A DNA stretch of 64,000 nucleotides, taken from the NCBI GenBank assembly GCA_964614095.1, contig CAZTJO010000002.1:1-64000 (forward strand), read 5' to 3'. How positions within the stretch are numbered: the stretch's first letter is position 1; each line of letters begins with the position of its first letter. A program made the position numbers and the translations under genes. Of this stretch, positions 8,460-15,693 are shown one piece after another. This DNA comes from CAZWKX01 sp964614095 (lineage in GTDB: Bacteria > Actinomycetota > Acidimicrobiia > Spongiisociales > UBA11373). The notes under the pieces are model-generated. The model made no database searches, was not told the DNA's origin, and saw only the letters and a program-made list of their open reading frames with translations.

Positions 8460-8467
8460 CTCCCGCC

Positions 8468-9604
8468 ATGACATTTTCCACCCCGGATCGTGACCTTGCC
8501 ATCGACCTTCTGGAGGGGCACGCCGATGCCGACGCTCTCTTCGCCGAGGCGCGTCGGCTCAGGAGTGAGGGCAAAGGCGACGTCATCACCTACTCGGCCA
8601 AGGTCTTCGTTCCGGTGACCACACTCTGCCGCAACAGGTGCGAGTACTGCACGTTCTACCGGTCTCCGAGGGAAGGCGGCCGCTACCTGGAGCCCGATGA
8701 GGCGTTGGAGGTGGCCATCGCAGGCGGAGCGAAAGGCTGCACCGAGGCGCTGCTGACCCTTGGTGACAAGCCGGAGCTTTGCTGGGTCGAGGCCCGGGCC
8801 TTTCTCGACCAGCACGGGCACGCCACCACCATCGAGTACGCCGCCTATCTAGCCGGACGCATTCTGAGACAGACATCACTGTTTCCCCACGTGAATCCGG
8901 GAGTTATGGATGACGAGGCCATCGTTCTGCTGCGTCCGGTGAGCCCATCGATGGGCCTCATGCTCGAGAACATCTCGAAGCGGCTCACCGAACCCGGGAT
9001 GCCCCACGGGAGATCGCCGGACAAGGATCCGGCCGTGCGCATCGAGACGATCCGCGCCGCGGCCCGGCAGCGGGTGCCCTTCACCACCGGTCTGCTCATC
9101 GGCATCGGCGAGACTCCGGCAGAGATTGTGGACAGCCTTTTTGTGCTCGCCGATCTGCAGAAGGAAACGGGAACAATACAAGAGGTGATCATCCAAAACT
9201 TTCGGGCCAAGGCAGGCACGCCGATGGGCGACGCCCCGGAGCCGACCCCCGACTTCGTGGCCACGGTGGTTGCCCTGGCCCGCTGGATCCTCGGGCCTTC
9301 CGTCAACCTGCAGGTGCCGCCCAATCTCACCGAACATTTCGAGCGCTACCTGGACGCGGGCATCAACGATTGGGGCGGCGTCTCCCCGGTGACTCCCGAC
9401 TGGATCAATCCGGATTTGCCCTGGCCGCATCTCCAGAAACTGCGCCTCCGCACCGAGGAGGCCGGATTCCGCTTCGTACCGCGCCTTCCCGTCTACCCCG
9501 AGTTCATCGACGAGAAGTGGATCGACCCGGCGCTGCTGGAGAGGCTGTGGGCTGCTGCCGACGACGACGGATACGCGCGCGAGCCCTCGCTGGCCCTGCC
9601 GTGA
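8468..9604 (+). CDS. cofG: FO synthase subunit 1, radical SAM CofG
   Basis: 378 residues. The radical SAM cluster motif is C54-x3-C58-x2-C61 in CRNRCEYCTF, followed by a CofG-like core (CTEALLTLGDKPE, VNPGVM, SMGLMLEN, NLTEHFERYLDAGINDWGG). With CofH it condenses 5-amino-6-ribitylamino-uracil and tyrosine into 7,8-didemethyl-8-hydroxy-5-deazariboflavin (FO), the chromophore of coenzyme F420. The ATG at 8468 is set by the conserved N-terminus and the -10 element; the frame is open upstream only as the shadow of gapA. The TGA overlaps a GTG that opens the next gene. In Actinomycetia CofG is normally the N-terminal half of FbiC; here it stands alone. Confidence 0.95.
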   Translation: MTFSTPDRDLAIDLLEGHADADALFAEARRLRSEGKGDVITYSAKVFVPVTTLCRNRCEYCTFYRSPREGGRYLEPDEALEVAIAGGAKGCTEALLTLGDKPELCWVEARAFLDQHGHATTIEYAAYLAGRILRQTSLFPHVNPGVMDDEAIVLLRPVSPSMGLMLENISKRLTEPGMPHGRSPDKDPAVRIETIRAAARQRVPFTTGLLIGIGETPAEIVDSLFVLADLQKETGTIQEVIIQNFRAKAGTPMGDAPEPTPDFVATVVALARWILGPSVNLQVPPNLTEHFERYLDAGINDWGGVSPVTPDWINPDLPWPHLQKLRLRTEEAGFRFVPRLPVYPEFIDEKWIDPALLERLWAAADDDGYAREPSLALP

Positions 9605-10124
9605 TCACGTACTGCCGGGTAAGGCCGGCGGACTCGGTGAACGGGGCCTGGGCCTCGACCCGCCGCCGCCAAGGCACCACAACCGTCGAGATGCCTTCCG
9701 CGTCTCCGGATGACGTTGCAGCCGCACTGGGGGCGGGCCTGCTGCCGGTGGCATCTGGCCTCGGCGACGACAACCTTGCCGCCTGGGTGGTCGGCGCAGC
9801 GGGGGCATTGGCCCTTGCCGAAGCCGCCGTGCCCGGCTGGCGCATCACCATCACCCAGGGCAACAACGACGCCGAGTTGTACGGGGCGCTCGTCTTGAGC
9901 GGAGCGCGCTTCCTGCGCACGGGCCGCAGCCGTGTGGATGCAGCCGCAGCCGTTGCCGGCCGGCCCGGCGTCAATGCTGTGGTCTCGGTGTTTGTCGACG
10001 GCGTCGAAGACGCTTTGGCGGCGATCGAAGCCGGAGCCGGGGACCTGCTGCTGCGGGATTGGGACACAGAGCGCCTCGGGGAGCTTCGCTACGCCCTGCG
10101 CGGCCAAATCCTCGCCGAGCGCAG
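9601..10124 (+). CDS. Unrecognised protein coupled to cofG (3' end lost in assembly gap)
   Basis: GTG at 9601 overlaps the cofG stop by 4 nt, a strong sign of translational coupling. The 174 visible residues are in a frame different from cofG and run without a stop into the N block. I do not recognise the family. It is rich in Ala, Gly and Val and has alternating strand/helix character; the segment from about 118 to 150, ending in AIEAGAGDLLLRDWD, resembles a strand-turn of a beta/alpha barrel. It is not CofC, CofD or CofE by motif. Position suggests an F420-related or FO-related role, which is inference only. Confidence 0.6.
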
Positions 10125-10224
10125 NNNNNNNNNNNNNNNNNNNNNNNNNNNNNNNNNNNNNNNNNNNNNNNNNNNNNNNNNNNNNNNNNNNNNNNNNNNN
10201 NNNNNNNNNNNNNNNNNNNNNNNN
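10125..10224. other. Assembly gap (100 N)
   Basis: Exactly 100 ambiguous bases, a common convention for a scaffold gap of unknown true length. It removes the 3' end of the gene starting at 9601 and the 5' end of cofH. Confidence 0.95.
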
Positions 10225-10226
10225 TT

Positions 10227-11327
10227 GAGCTGGAGTTGCTCTTCGGAGCACGCGGCTCCGAAGTGGAGGCGGTGGCAGCGGCCGCCGACGAGCTCCGAGC
10301 CCGCAGCGCCGGCGACACGGTCACGTACGTGGCCAACCGCAACATCAACTACACCAACCAGTGCACCTACCACTGCGGGTTCTGTGCGTTCTCGCAGGGG
10401 TCTCGCCACGCAGCCGGCCGCACGGCTCCCTATCTGCTCGACGTTGATGAGGTAGCCCGTATGGCGCAGGACGCCTGGGAAGGTGGCGCCACCGAGGTCT
10501 GCCTGCAGGGCGGGATCCATCCCCGGTTCACCGGTGACTTCTACGCCTCACTCGTTGAATCCGTGAAAGCCGCTGCTCCCGGGATCCACGTTCACGCGTT
10601 CAGTCCGCTGGAGATCTGGCAGGGAGCTCGTACGGTGGGCTCGAGCGTGGCCGACTACCTCCTTCGGCTCAAGGATGCCGGCCTGGGGAGCCTTCCCGGC
10701 ACCGCCGCCGAGATCCTCGACGATGAGGTTCGTGCCGAGCTGTGCCCCAAGAAGATCAACACCGCCCAGTGGTCCGAGGTTGTCTCCACCGCTCACGAAC
10801 TGGGTATTCCATCGACGGCGACGATCATGTTCGGCCACATCGATTCTCCCCGGGCCTGGGCTAATCATCTCGAGGTGCTGCGTGGAATCCAGGAGCGCAC
10901 CGGCGGCTTCACCGAGATCGTGCCGCTGCCGTTTGTGCACATGGAGACGCCCGTCTACCGGAGTGGGCGTGCTCGGCCGGGTCCCACCTGGGACGAGACG
11001 GTGCTCATGCACGCCGTCTGTCGCATTGCCCTCGACGGCCTGGTCGACAACGTGCAGGCGTCGTGGGTGAAGCTCGGCCTCGACGGGGCGAGCCGGCTGC
11101 TGGAGGCCGGGTGCAACGATCTGGGCGGCACCCTCGCCGAGGAGAACATCTCCAGGGCGGCCGGGGGTGAACACGGGCAAACGGCAACGCCGCGCTGCCT
11201 GGAGGTGACCATCCGCGCTGCCGGCCGCGTCCCGGCGCCTCGCACCACCCTCTATGAGATGCTGGCGCCGGCCGAAGGGCCGGGGGGGAGTAGGCCTTCC
11301 GCCCGGAAGGGCGGCCGTGGGCGCTAG
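10227..11327 (+). CDS. cofH: FO synthase subunit 2, radical SAM CofH (5' end in gap)
   Basis: About 366 residues remain, nearly the whole protein. The radical SAM motif appears as NQCTYHCGFCAFSQG (Cys-x3-Cys-x2-Cys), followed by EVCLQGGIHP, HAFSPLEIWQGA, LPGTAAEILDDEVR, STATIMFGHID and the C-terminal GCNDLGGTLAEENISRAAG, all typical of CofH. It supplies the tyrosine-derived half of FO. The reading frame emerges from the N block, so the start codon cannot be placed. The TAG stop is part of a CTAG shared with the stop of the opposing gene. Confidence 0.94.
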   Translation, partial: ELELLFGARGSEVEAVAAAADELRARSAGDTVTYVANRNINYTNQCTYHCGFCAFSQGSRHAAGRTAPYLLDVDEVARMAQDAWEGGATEVCLQGGIHPRFTGDFYASLVESVKAAAPGIHVHAFSPLEIWQGARTVGSSVADYLLRLKDAGLGSLPGTAAEILDDEVRAELCPKKINTAQWSEVVSTAHELGIPSTATIMFGHIDSPRAWANHLEVLRGIQERTGGFTEIVPLPFVHMETPVYRSGRARPGPTWDETVLMHAVCRIALDGLVDNVQASWVKLGLDGASRLLEAGCNDLGGTLAEENISRAAGGEHGQTATPRCLEVTIRAAGRVPAPRTTLYEMLAPAEGPGGSRPSARKGGRGR

Positions 11328-12346
11328 GTCGGTGCCTGAGGTTGCAGGGCCTTGGCCGGGACCCACCCTTCGATCTCGCCGGCGGCGACAACGTGCGCCC
11401 AGCCTGCGATCTCACGTTTGATCAGGTACCAGGTCCCCGGCTGCAGCGTCGCCACAATTGTGGAGTAGTCGTCAAGGTGCAGGACGTCGATGTCTGCCAT
11501 GACGTAGCCCCAATAGGGCACACGGGGTGGGGCGGCCGGCTGCGTCTCGGCCGCCCGGGTTTCGCTCTCGAGGGCCTCGGCGATGCTGAGGTCGGGCTCG
11601 TATGTCTCGACGGGCTCCGATTCGAATGATGGCTCAGGCACCGGTGCAGCAACGCGGGGAGCTCTGGGGGCGCCGGTGTAGCGGGGCCGTTCGCGCAGGA
11701 CTATGTAGAGGGCGAGAACCAGGCCTAGCAGGCAGGCAATCAGGACACATACGCCCAGGGATGGGTAGGACAGCTGGAGGCGGCCGAACTGCTGGCCGAG
11801 AAGCGCAAAGCCGATCCCGGTGGCGACGCCGCCGACGGAGGCGCCGTAGACGAACCAGCTCGGCTGCGAAGCCAGGGCGCGCACCTGAACAAAAAGGCCG
11901 GCGACGGCGAGGGCGGCGCCGATGAGCCCGACGAGCGTCATGAGGGGCAGACGGCCGCTCACTCGCAGCCAGGCGGAGACGCGGCAATTGTCGGTGGTGC
12001 CCCGCACCTGGAAGAGGCCTATGGCGTAGGCACTGGGGTCGCCGAGAGGCATTGTGACGAAAAACTCGTTTTGAGCGGACCCATAGGTGGTGGTGCCCTC
12101 GTCGATGGTGAGGGAGGCAAGGACTATCTCGACTTTTGCCGATTGTGTGCCCAAGTCGTCGGTGCCCGAGAAGACGAGGACGTCGGTGTCGCCGAGTTCG
12201 AGTGGCGACTGGATTGAGTCGATGCGACCGACCTCGATCCCGTTGATGGTGACCGTACAGGACCCGTCGACGTCCGCGGCCGCCGGCGCGGCCGAGGCCA
12301 GGATCCACAGGAGCAGGCCGGCAACGCAGAACGCCCGTCGTCGCAT
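11324..12346 (-). CDS. Signal-peptide membrane protein with C-terminal SH3-like domain
   Basis: 340 residues: an N-terminal MRRR signal peptide ending AAPAAADVDG, an extracytoplasmic domain of about 100 residues with two cysteines (GSCTV and DNCRV) that could pair, three or four membrane spans between about residues 135 and 220, a Pro/Glu-rich linker and a C-terminal SH3-like module (ATLQPGTWYLIK...GWAHVVAAGEIEGWVPAKAL) facing the cytoplasm by simple topology counting. SH3-like modules often bind peptidoglycan or peptide ligands, but no function is established. The ATG at 12346 is supported by TATCGT 6 nt upstream. It shares a CTAG stop overlap with cofH. Confidence 0.65.
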   Translation of the reverse strand: MRRRAFCVAGLLLWILASAAPAAADVDGSCTVTINGIEVGRIDSIQSPLELGDTDVLVFSGTDDLGTQSAKVEIVLASLTIDEGTTTYGSAQNEFFVTMPLGDPSAYAIGLFQVRGTTDNCRVSAWLRVSGRLPLMTLVGLIGAALAVAGLFVQVRALASQPSWFVYGASVGGVATGIGFALLGQQFGRLQLSYPSLGVCVLIACLLGLVLALYIVLRERPRYTGAPRAPRVAAPVPEPSFESEPVETYEPDLSIAEALESETRAAETQPAAPPRVPYWGYVMADIDVLHLDDYSTIVATLQPGTWYLIKREIAGWAHVVAAGEIEGWVPAKALQPQAPT

Positions 12347-12352
12347 GAACCG

Positions 12353-12358
12353 ACGATA
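12353..12358 (-). promoter_or_regulatory. -10 hexamer of a probable leaderless promoter (SH3-like membrane protein)
   Basis: On the minus strand TATCGT stands 6 nt before the ATG at 12346. Confidence 0.5.
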
Positions 12359-12417
12359 CCAAGGCGGTCTTGCCGGCCGCGTTTCCACGAGGGACGCCGA
12401 TCGGCCTCGGGCGCAGA

Positions 12418-12423
12418 TACCCT
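12418..12423 (+). promoter_or_regulatory. -10 hexamer of a probable leaderless promoter (trmD)
   Basis: TACCCT is 7 nt before the ATG at 12431; there is no Shine-Dalgarno sequence. It would start the trmD-rplS transcript. Confidence 0.5.
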
Positions 12424-12430
12424 GGTCCCG

Positions 12431-13123
12431 ATGCGCATCGTCTTTGTCTCCATGTTCCCCGAGTTCTTTGAATCGCCTCTGGGCGTCGGTGTTGTCGGCC
12501 GCGCCGTGGACGCGGGTCTGCTGGAGGTTGAATTGGTGGATCTCCGCGGGTTTGGGCTGGGTCGGCACCGTCAACTCGACGACGCCCCCTTTGGGGGTGG
12601 CCCCGGGATGGTCATGATGGTCGAGCCGTTGGCAGAGGCCCTAGAGCCTCTGGAGGGAACCCACCGGGTTCTGCTGACCCCTGCAGGCACCCCCGTGTCC
12701 CAGGACACGCTCGATCGATGGTCGAAGCTGGAGGCGTTAACGCTGGTGTGTGGCCGCTACGAAGGGGTCGATGAGAGGGTGGCGGAGCACTTCATCGAAG
12801 AGGAGGCATCTTTGGGCGATTTTGTGCTTGCCGGCGGCGAGGCGGCGGCCCTGGCGATCGTCGAGGGTGTGGCCCGCCTCCAGTCCGGCGTGCTGGGCAA
12901 TCCGGAGTCGTCGGCGACGGAGAGCTTCCGCCATGGGCTTCTGGAAGAGCCCCAATACACCCGTCCTGCCAACTTCCGCGGTTGGGAGGTTCCCGAGGTG
13001 CTGCTGTCCGGCGATCACGGCGCCATTGCCGAGTGGCGACGCAGGCGGCGCATCGAACGTACCCGCCGGCGCCGCCCTGATCTGCTGCCCCCTGAGTTAG
13101 CAGAGCCCACGAGGGGTGGCTAA
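12431..13123 (+). CDS. trmD: tRNA (guanine-37-N1)-methyltransferase
   Basis: 230 residues, the family norm. It is a trefoil-knot (SPOUT) methyltransferase that makes m1G37 in tRNAs reading CNN and related codons, preventing +1 frameshifting. Visible signatures are MRIVFVSMFPEFF at the start, DDAPFGGGPGMVMM, the SAM-binding LVCGRYEGVDERV and the knot region LGDFVLAGGEAAALAI. It precedes rplS as in most bacteria. The upstream rpsP-KH-rimM genes usual for this operon are missing; the divergent SH3-like membrane protein takes that place. Confidence 0.97.
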   Translation: MRIVFVSMFPEFFESPLGVGVVGRAVDAGLLEVELVDLRGFGLGRHRQLDDAPFGGGPGMVMMVEPLAEALEPLEGTHRVLLTPAGTPVSQDTLDRWSKLEALTLVCGRYEGVDERVAEHFIEEEASLGDFVLAGGEAAALAIVEGVARLQSGVLGNPESSATESFRHGLLEEPQYTRPANFRGWEVPEVLLSGDHGAIAEWRRRRRIERTRRRRPDLLPPELAEPTRGG

Positions 13124-13177
13124 ACTTCCGCAGCCGAACGGCAGCTTCCGCGCGTTCACTCCTGTAGAGGACCTCCG

Positions 13178-13522
13178 ATGAATACTCTTGACCAAGTTGA
13201 GGCCGCCCATCTGCGCGATGACATCCCGCGTTTCGGGCCGGGCGACACCGTGCGTGTGCATGTGCGTGTGGTCGAAGGAGGACGCGAACGTGTGCAGGCT
13301 TTCGAGGGCGTTGTGATTGCTCGCAGCGGAGGAGGTCTGAGGGAGACCTTCACGGTGCGCAAGGTGAGTTTCGGCGTCGGGGTCGAGCGGATCTTCCCGC
13401 TTCATGCTCCAATCATCCAGAGCATCGAGGTGGTGCGACGCGGCGACGTCCGCCGGGCCAAGCTGTACTACCTGCGCAAGCGGGTGGGCAAGGCCACCCG
13501 GATCAAAGAGAAGCGGGACTGA
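13178..13522 (+). CDS. rplS: 50S ribosomal protein L19
   Basis: 114 residues with the conserved FGPGDTVRVHVRVVEGGRERVQAFEGVVI, the basic central loop and the C-terminal RRAKLYYLRKRVGKATRIKEK. L19 lies at the 30S-50S interface. GAGGA stands 7 nt before the ATG. It is separated from trmD by 54 nt with no evident terminator, so the two are likely cotranscribed. Confidence 0.98.
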   Translation: MNTLDQVEAAHLRDDIPRFGPGDTVRVHVRVVEGGRERVQAFEGVVIARSGGGLRETFTVRKVSFGVGVERIFPLHAPIIQSIEVVRRGDVRRAKLYYLRKRVGKATRIKEKRD

Positions 13523-13552
13523 GCGATCCTGCTCGGATTCCCACCGGTGCGG

Positions 13553-13558
13553 TAACGT
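13553..13558 (+). promoter_or_regulatory. -10 hexamer of a probable leaderless promoter (lepB)
   Basis: TAACGT is 7 nt before the GTG at 13566, which has no Shine-Dalgarno sequence. This supports the GTG start over earlier codons in the frame. Confidence 0.5.
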
Positions 13559-13565
13559 CGACGCC

Positions 13566-14549
13566 GTGACCATTCCTCCCGATTCTTCCGGTCGCTACGA
13601 GGTCCAGGGTGGCGACGAGACTGCCGATACGTCTTCTCCGGCTTCCTCCGAGGAGATGATCAGCGACGTGTGGGCCCAATACGAGCCGACCGAGCCCTCC
13701 GACTACCTGGCCCAAGCCGCATCTCCCGACGAAGAGGACGAAGCCGACCCACTGGCCGATCTGGACGCTGAGACGGGTGTGGACTCCGACGCCCAGGCCG
13801 ATGCCGGCACCGCGGTTGAAGGCGATACCGATGCGGTCGCTCACTCGCTTCCGGCAGACCCCTTTGCCGACACCGGAGCCAGCGCTGCCGGGAGGCGAGA
13901 AGGCGATGCTGAGGAGAGCATCGAGGTGCTGCGCACACGCTCGGAGGAATCAGAGCGCAAGAAGGCCTCGCGACGCTCCTTCTGGAAGGAGCTACCGATC
14001 CTCATTTTGGTGGCGCTCGTCGTCGCCATCCTCATCAAGACCTTCCTCGTCCAGGTGTTCTCCATTCCGTCGGGGTCGATGGAGCCCACCTTGCGGCCGG
14101 GCGACCGGGTGATGGTCAACAAACTCGCCTACCGGTTCGGAGAACCGGCTCGCGGTGACCTCGTCGTTTTCCAGAATCCGCTGGTGCCGAGTGACGACGG
14201 GTCGATCGTCGGCTCCGTGGTGCGCCACGTCGCCGAATCTCTGGGCATCTCTTCACCTGATGATGCACTTATAAAGCGCATAGTCGCGCTTGAGGGTGAG
14301 ACCCTCGAAATGGTCGACGGGGATCTTTTTGTCGATGGGGTGCAGATTGATGAGCCGTACATCGCCGACGAGAACTGGGACAACACAGACTTCGGTCCGA
14401 TCACCGTGCCCGCGGATCACGTGTTTGTCATGGGCGACAATCGGCGAAACAGCAAGGACGGCCGAGTGTTTGGGCCCGTTGCCGAGAACACGATCGTGGG
14501 CCGGGCCTTTGTCATCGTGTGGCCCCGCAGCCGCTGGGGCGGCCTCTGA
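13566..14549 (+). CDS. lepB: Type I signal peptidase with long acidic N-terminal extension
   Basis: 327 residues. A single membrane span at about 143-162 is followed by the catalytic SIPSGSMEPTL (nucleophilic Ser near 170) and the general-base Lys in IKRIVALEGE (near 237), then the GDNRRNSKDGRVFGPV box. It cleaves signal peptides of secreted proteins on the outer face of the membrane. The first roughly 140 residues are highly acidic and low-complexity (DEEDEADPLADLDAE and similar), predicted cytoplasmic and not part of the family core. Its place after rplS is conserved; the rnhB gene that usually follows is not here. Confidence 0.95.
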   Translation: MTIPPDSSGRYEVQGGDETADTSSPASSEEMISDVWAQYEPTEPSDYLAQAASPDEEDEADPLADLDAETGVDSDAQADAGTAVEGDTDAVAHSLPADPFADTGASAAGRREGDAEESIEVLRTRSEESERKKASRRSFWKELPILILVALVVAILIKTFLVQVFSIPSGSMEPTLRPGDRVMVNKLAYRFGEPARGDLVVFQNPLVPSDDGSIVGSVVRHVAESLGISSPDDALIKRIVALEGETLEMVDGDLFVDGVQIDEPYIADENWDNTDFGPITVPADHVFVMGDNRRNSKDGRVFGPVAENTIVGRAFVIVWPRSRWGGL

Positions 14550-14676
14550 TCGCACCCGTCACACCCATCGGCTAAAGAGAACGTCGACGCCGTCGGGTCC
14601 GGGAACCAGGGAGAGGTAATATCGCCGGCACCGATCAGCACCGGCCCTCAGGGCCGGTCAGGAAGCAGGAGACCTC

Positions 14677-14994
14677 ATGAGCGAAGAGGATCTCGAGCGC
14701 TACGAGACCGACGTAGAGCTGCAGATCTACCGTGAGTACCGGGACGTGCTGCCCATGTTCCGCTACGTCATCGAGACGGAGCGGCGCTTCTATCTCGCCA
14801 ACGATGTCGACCTGCACACCCGGGAAGCCGATGGCTCGGTGTTTTTCGAGATCGAGCTGAAGGACGCATGGGTATGGGACATGTACCGGCCGGCCCGGTT
14901 CCTCAAGCACGTTCGTGTGCTCACGTTTCGCGATGTCAACATCGAAGAGGTGGAGCACCCCGAACTGGAGATGCCCGAGACAGGCTCCGCGTAG
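14677..14994 (+). CDS. DUF2469 family protein
   Basis: 105 residues with the conserved EEDLERYETDVELQIYREYRDV and the VETERRFYL-like and DVNIEEVE segments. DUF2469 proteins are small, nearly universal in actinobacteria and sit between lepB/rnhB and yraN; their function is unknown. A CAGGAG sequence precedes the ATG. The gene's 3' part overlaps the only canonical in-frame start codons for yraN. Confidence 0.9.
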   Translation: MSEEDLERYETDVELQIYREYRDVLPMFRYVIETERRFYLANDVDLHTREADGSVFFEIELKDAWVWDMYRPARFLKHVRVLTFRDVNIEEVEHPELEMPETGSA

Positions 14995-15299
14995 GGGTCC
15001 TCGGCGAGGCGCTGGCCGAACGTTTTCTTTGTGCCCGCGGGGCGCGGGTGGTCGCCCGTAACCTCCGCCTCTGGCCGGGTGAGATCGATCTGCTGGTTCT
15101 TTTTGGACGGCTGTTGGTGGTCGTCGAGGTGAAATCGCGCCAGCGAGAGGATCCCGCCGACGAGTTCACCTCCGAAAAAGCCGCCCGCCTCCGGAGGGCC
15201 GGGGCCCGGCTGCAGCCGCCGCCGCAGCGCTACGACCTGGTGACGGTGCGTTTTGGCGCCGCGGGCGTCGATGTGCGCTGGCTTCCCGGCGTGTGCTGA
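14868..15299 (+). CDS. yraN: YraN/UPF0102 family putative endonuclease (start uncertain)
   Basis: The conserved UPF0102 core begins at about 14991: VGVLGEALAERFLCARGARVV, then the nuclease-like GEIDLLV and VVEVKSR (D-x(n)-E-x-K pattern) and a C-terminal RYDLVTVRF. The fold is shared with restriction-type nucleases and Holliday-junction resolvases; the cellular role is not settled. In-frame ATGs exist only at 14868 and 14874, which would add about 40 residues overlapping the DUF2469 gene that do not look like the family. A non-canonical start near 14970-14995 or a sequence error is possible. It precedes comM and dprA as usual. Confidence 0.8.
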   Translation: MGMGHVPAGPVPQARSCAHVSRCQHRRGGAPRTGDARDRLRVGVLGEALAERFLCARGARVVARNLRLWPGEIDLLVLFGRLLVVVEVKSRQREDPADEFTSEKAARLRRAGARLQPPPQRYDLVTVRFGAAGVDVRWLPGVC

Positions 15300-15300
15300 T

Positions 15301-15507
15301 TCAGCGCCGCCGGCCCCAGCGGCGCCGCAGCTCCCGATACCAGCAGCCGCGGTGCCAATGGCGGCGCAGATCGGGGGCGCAGTCCGGAACGACCACAAAG
15401 TGCCCTTCTCCCGCTTTGACCAGCCCCTCACATCCAGGACAGCGGTATGACTTGCGTGCCGCGTAGGGCTGCACCAGGGACACGACCTCGGCGTGCGGGT
15501 CGCTCAC
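15301..15507 (-). CDS. Small zinc-ribbon-like protein
   Basis: 68 residues with KSYRCPGCEGLVKAGEGH and, about 20 residues on, RRHWHRGCW. The CPGC pair plus His/Cys pair could bind zinc. Similar short actinobacterial proteins, sometimes labelled ATP/GTP-binding protein without good reason, share the pattern YRCPGC...RRHWHxxCW. The C-terminus is strongly basic, hinting at nucleic-acid contact. GTG start; it is convergent with yraN, whose stop lies 2 nt away. Confidence 0.7.
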   Translation of the reverse strand: MSDPHAEVVSLVQPYAARKSYRCPGCEGLVKAGEGHFVVVPDCAPDLRRHWHRGCWYRELRRRWGRRR

Positions 15508-15693
15508 GCTGCAGTGGCCGCGGCCTGGTGGCGGCCACGGATTAGCGGGCGGGACGGCAAGAAGACCATCGGCGGCATGGTAGGACTCGTGGTGGGTTCG
15601 GGCTGCTCTTCGGCGCCGGCATCACTGCGTGAAGAAGAGACGCTCCGGCGGGCTGCCACTCCGGGTAGGGTCCTGCCCAGGGAGGAGAGAAGA

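Noticed and set aside
7463..8467. Upstream in-frame extension of cofG through the gapA region
   Set aside because: The residues before 8468 mirror antisense gapA and the conserved CofG start and -10 element fit 8468.
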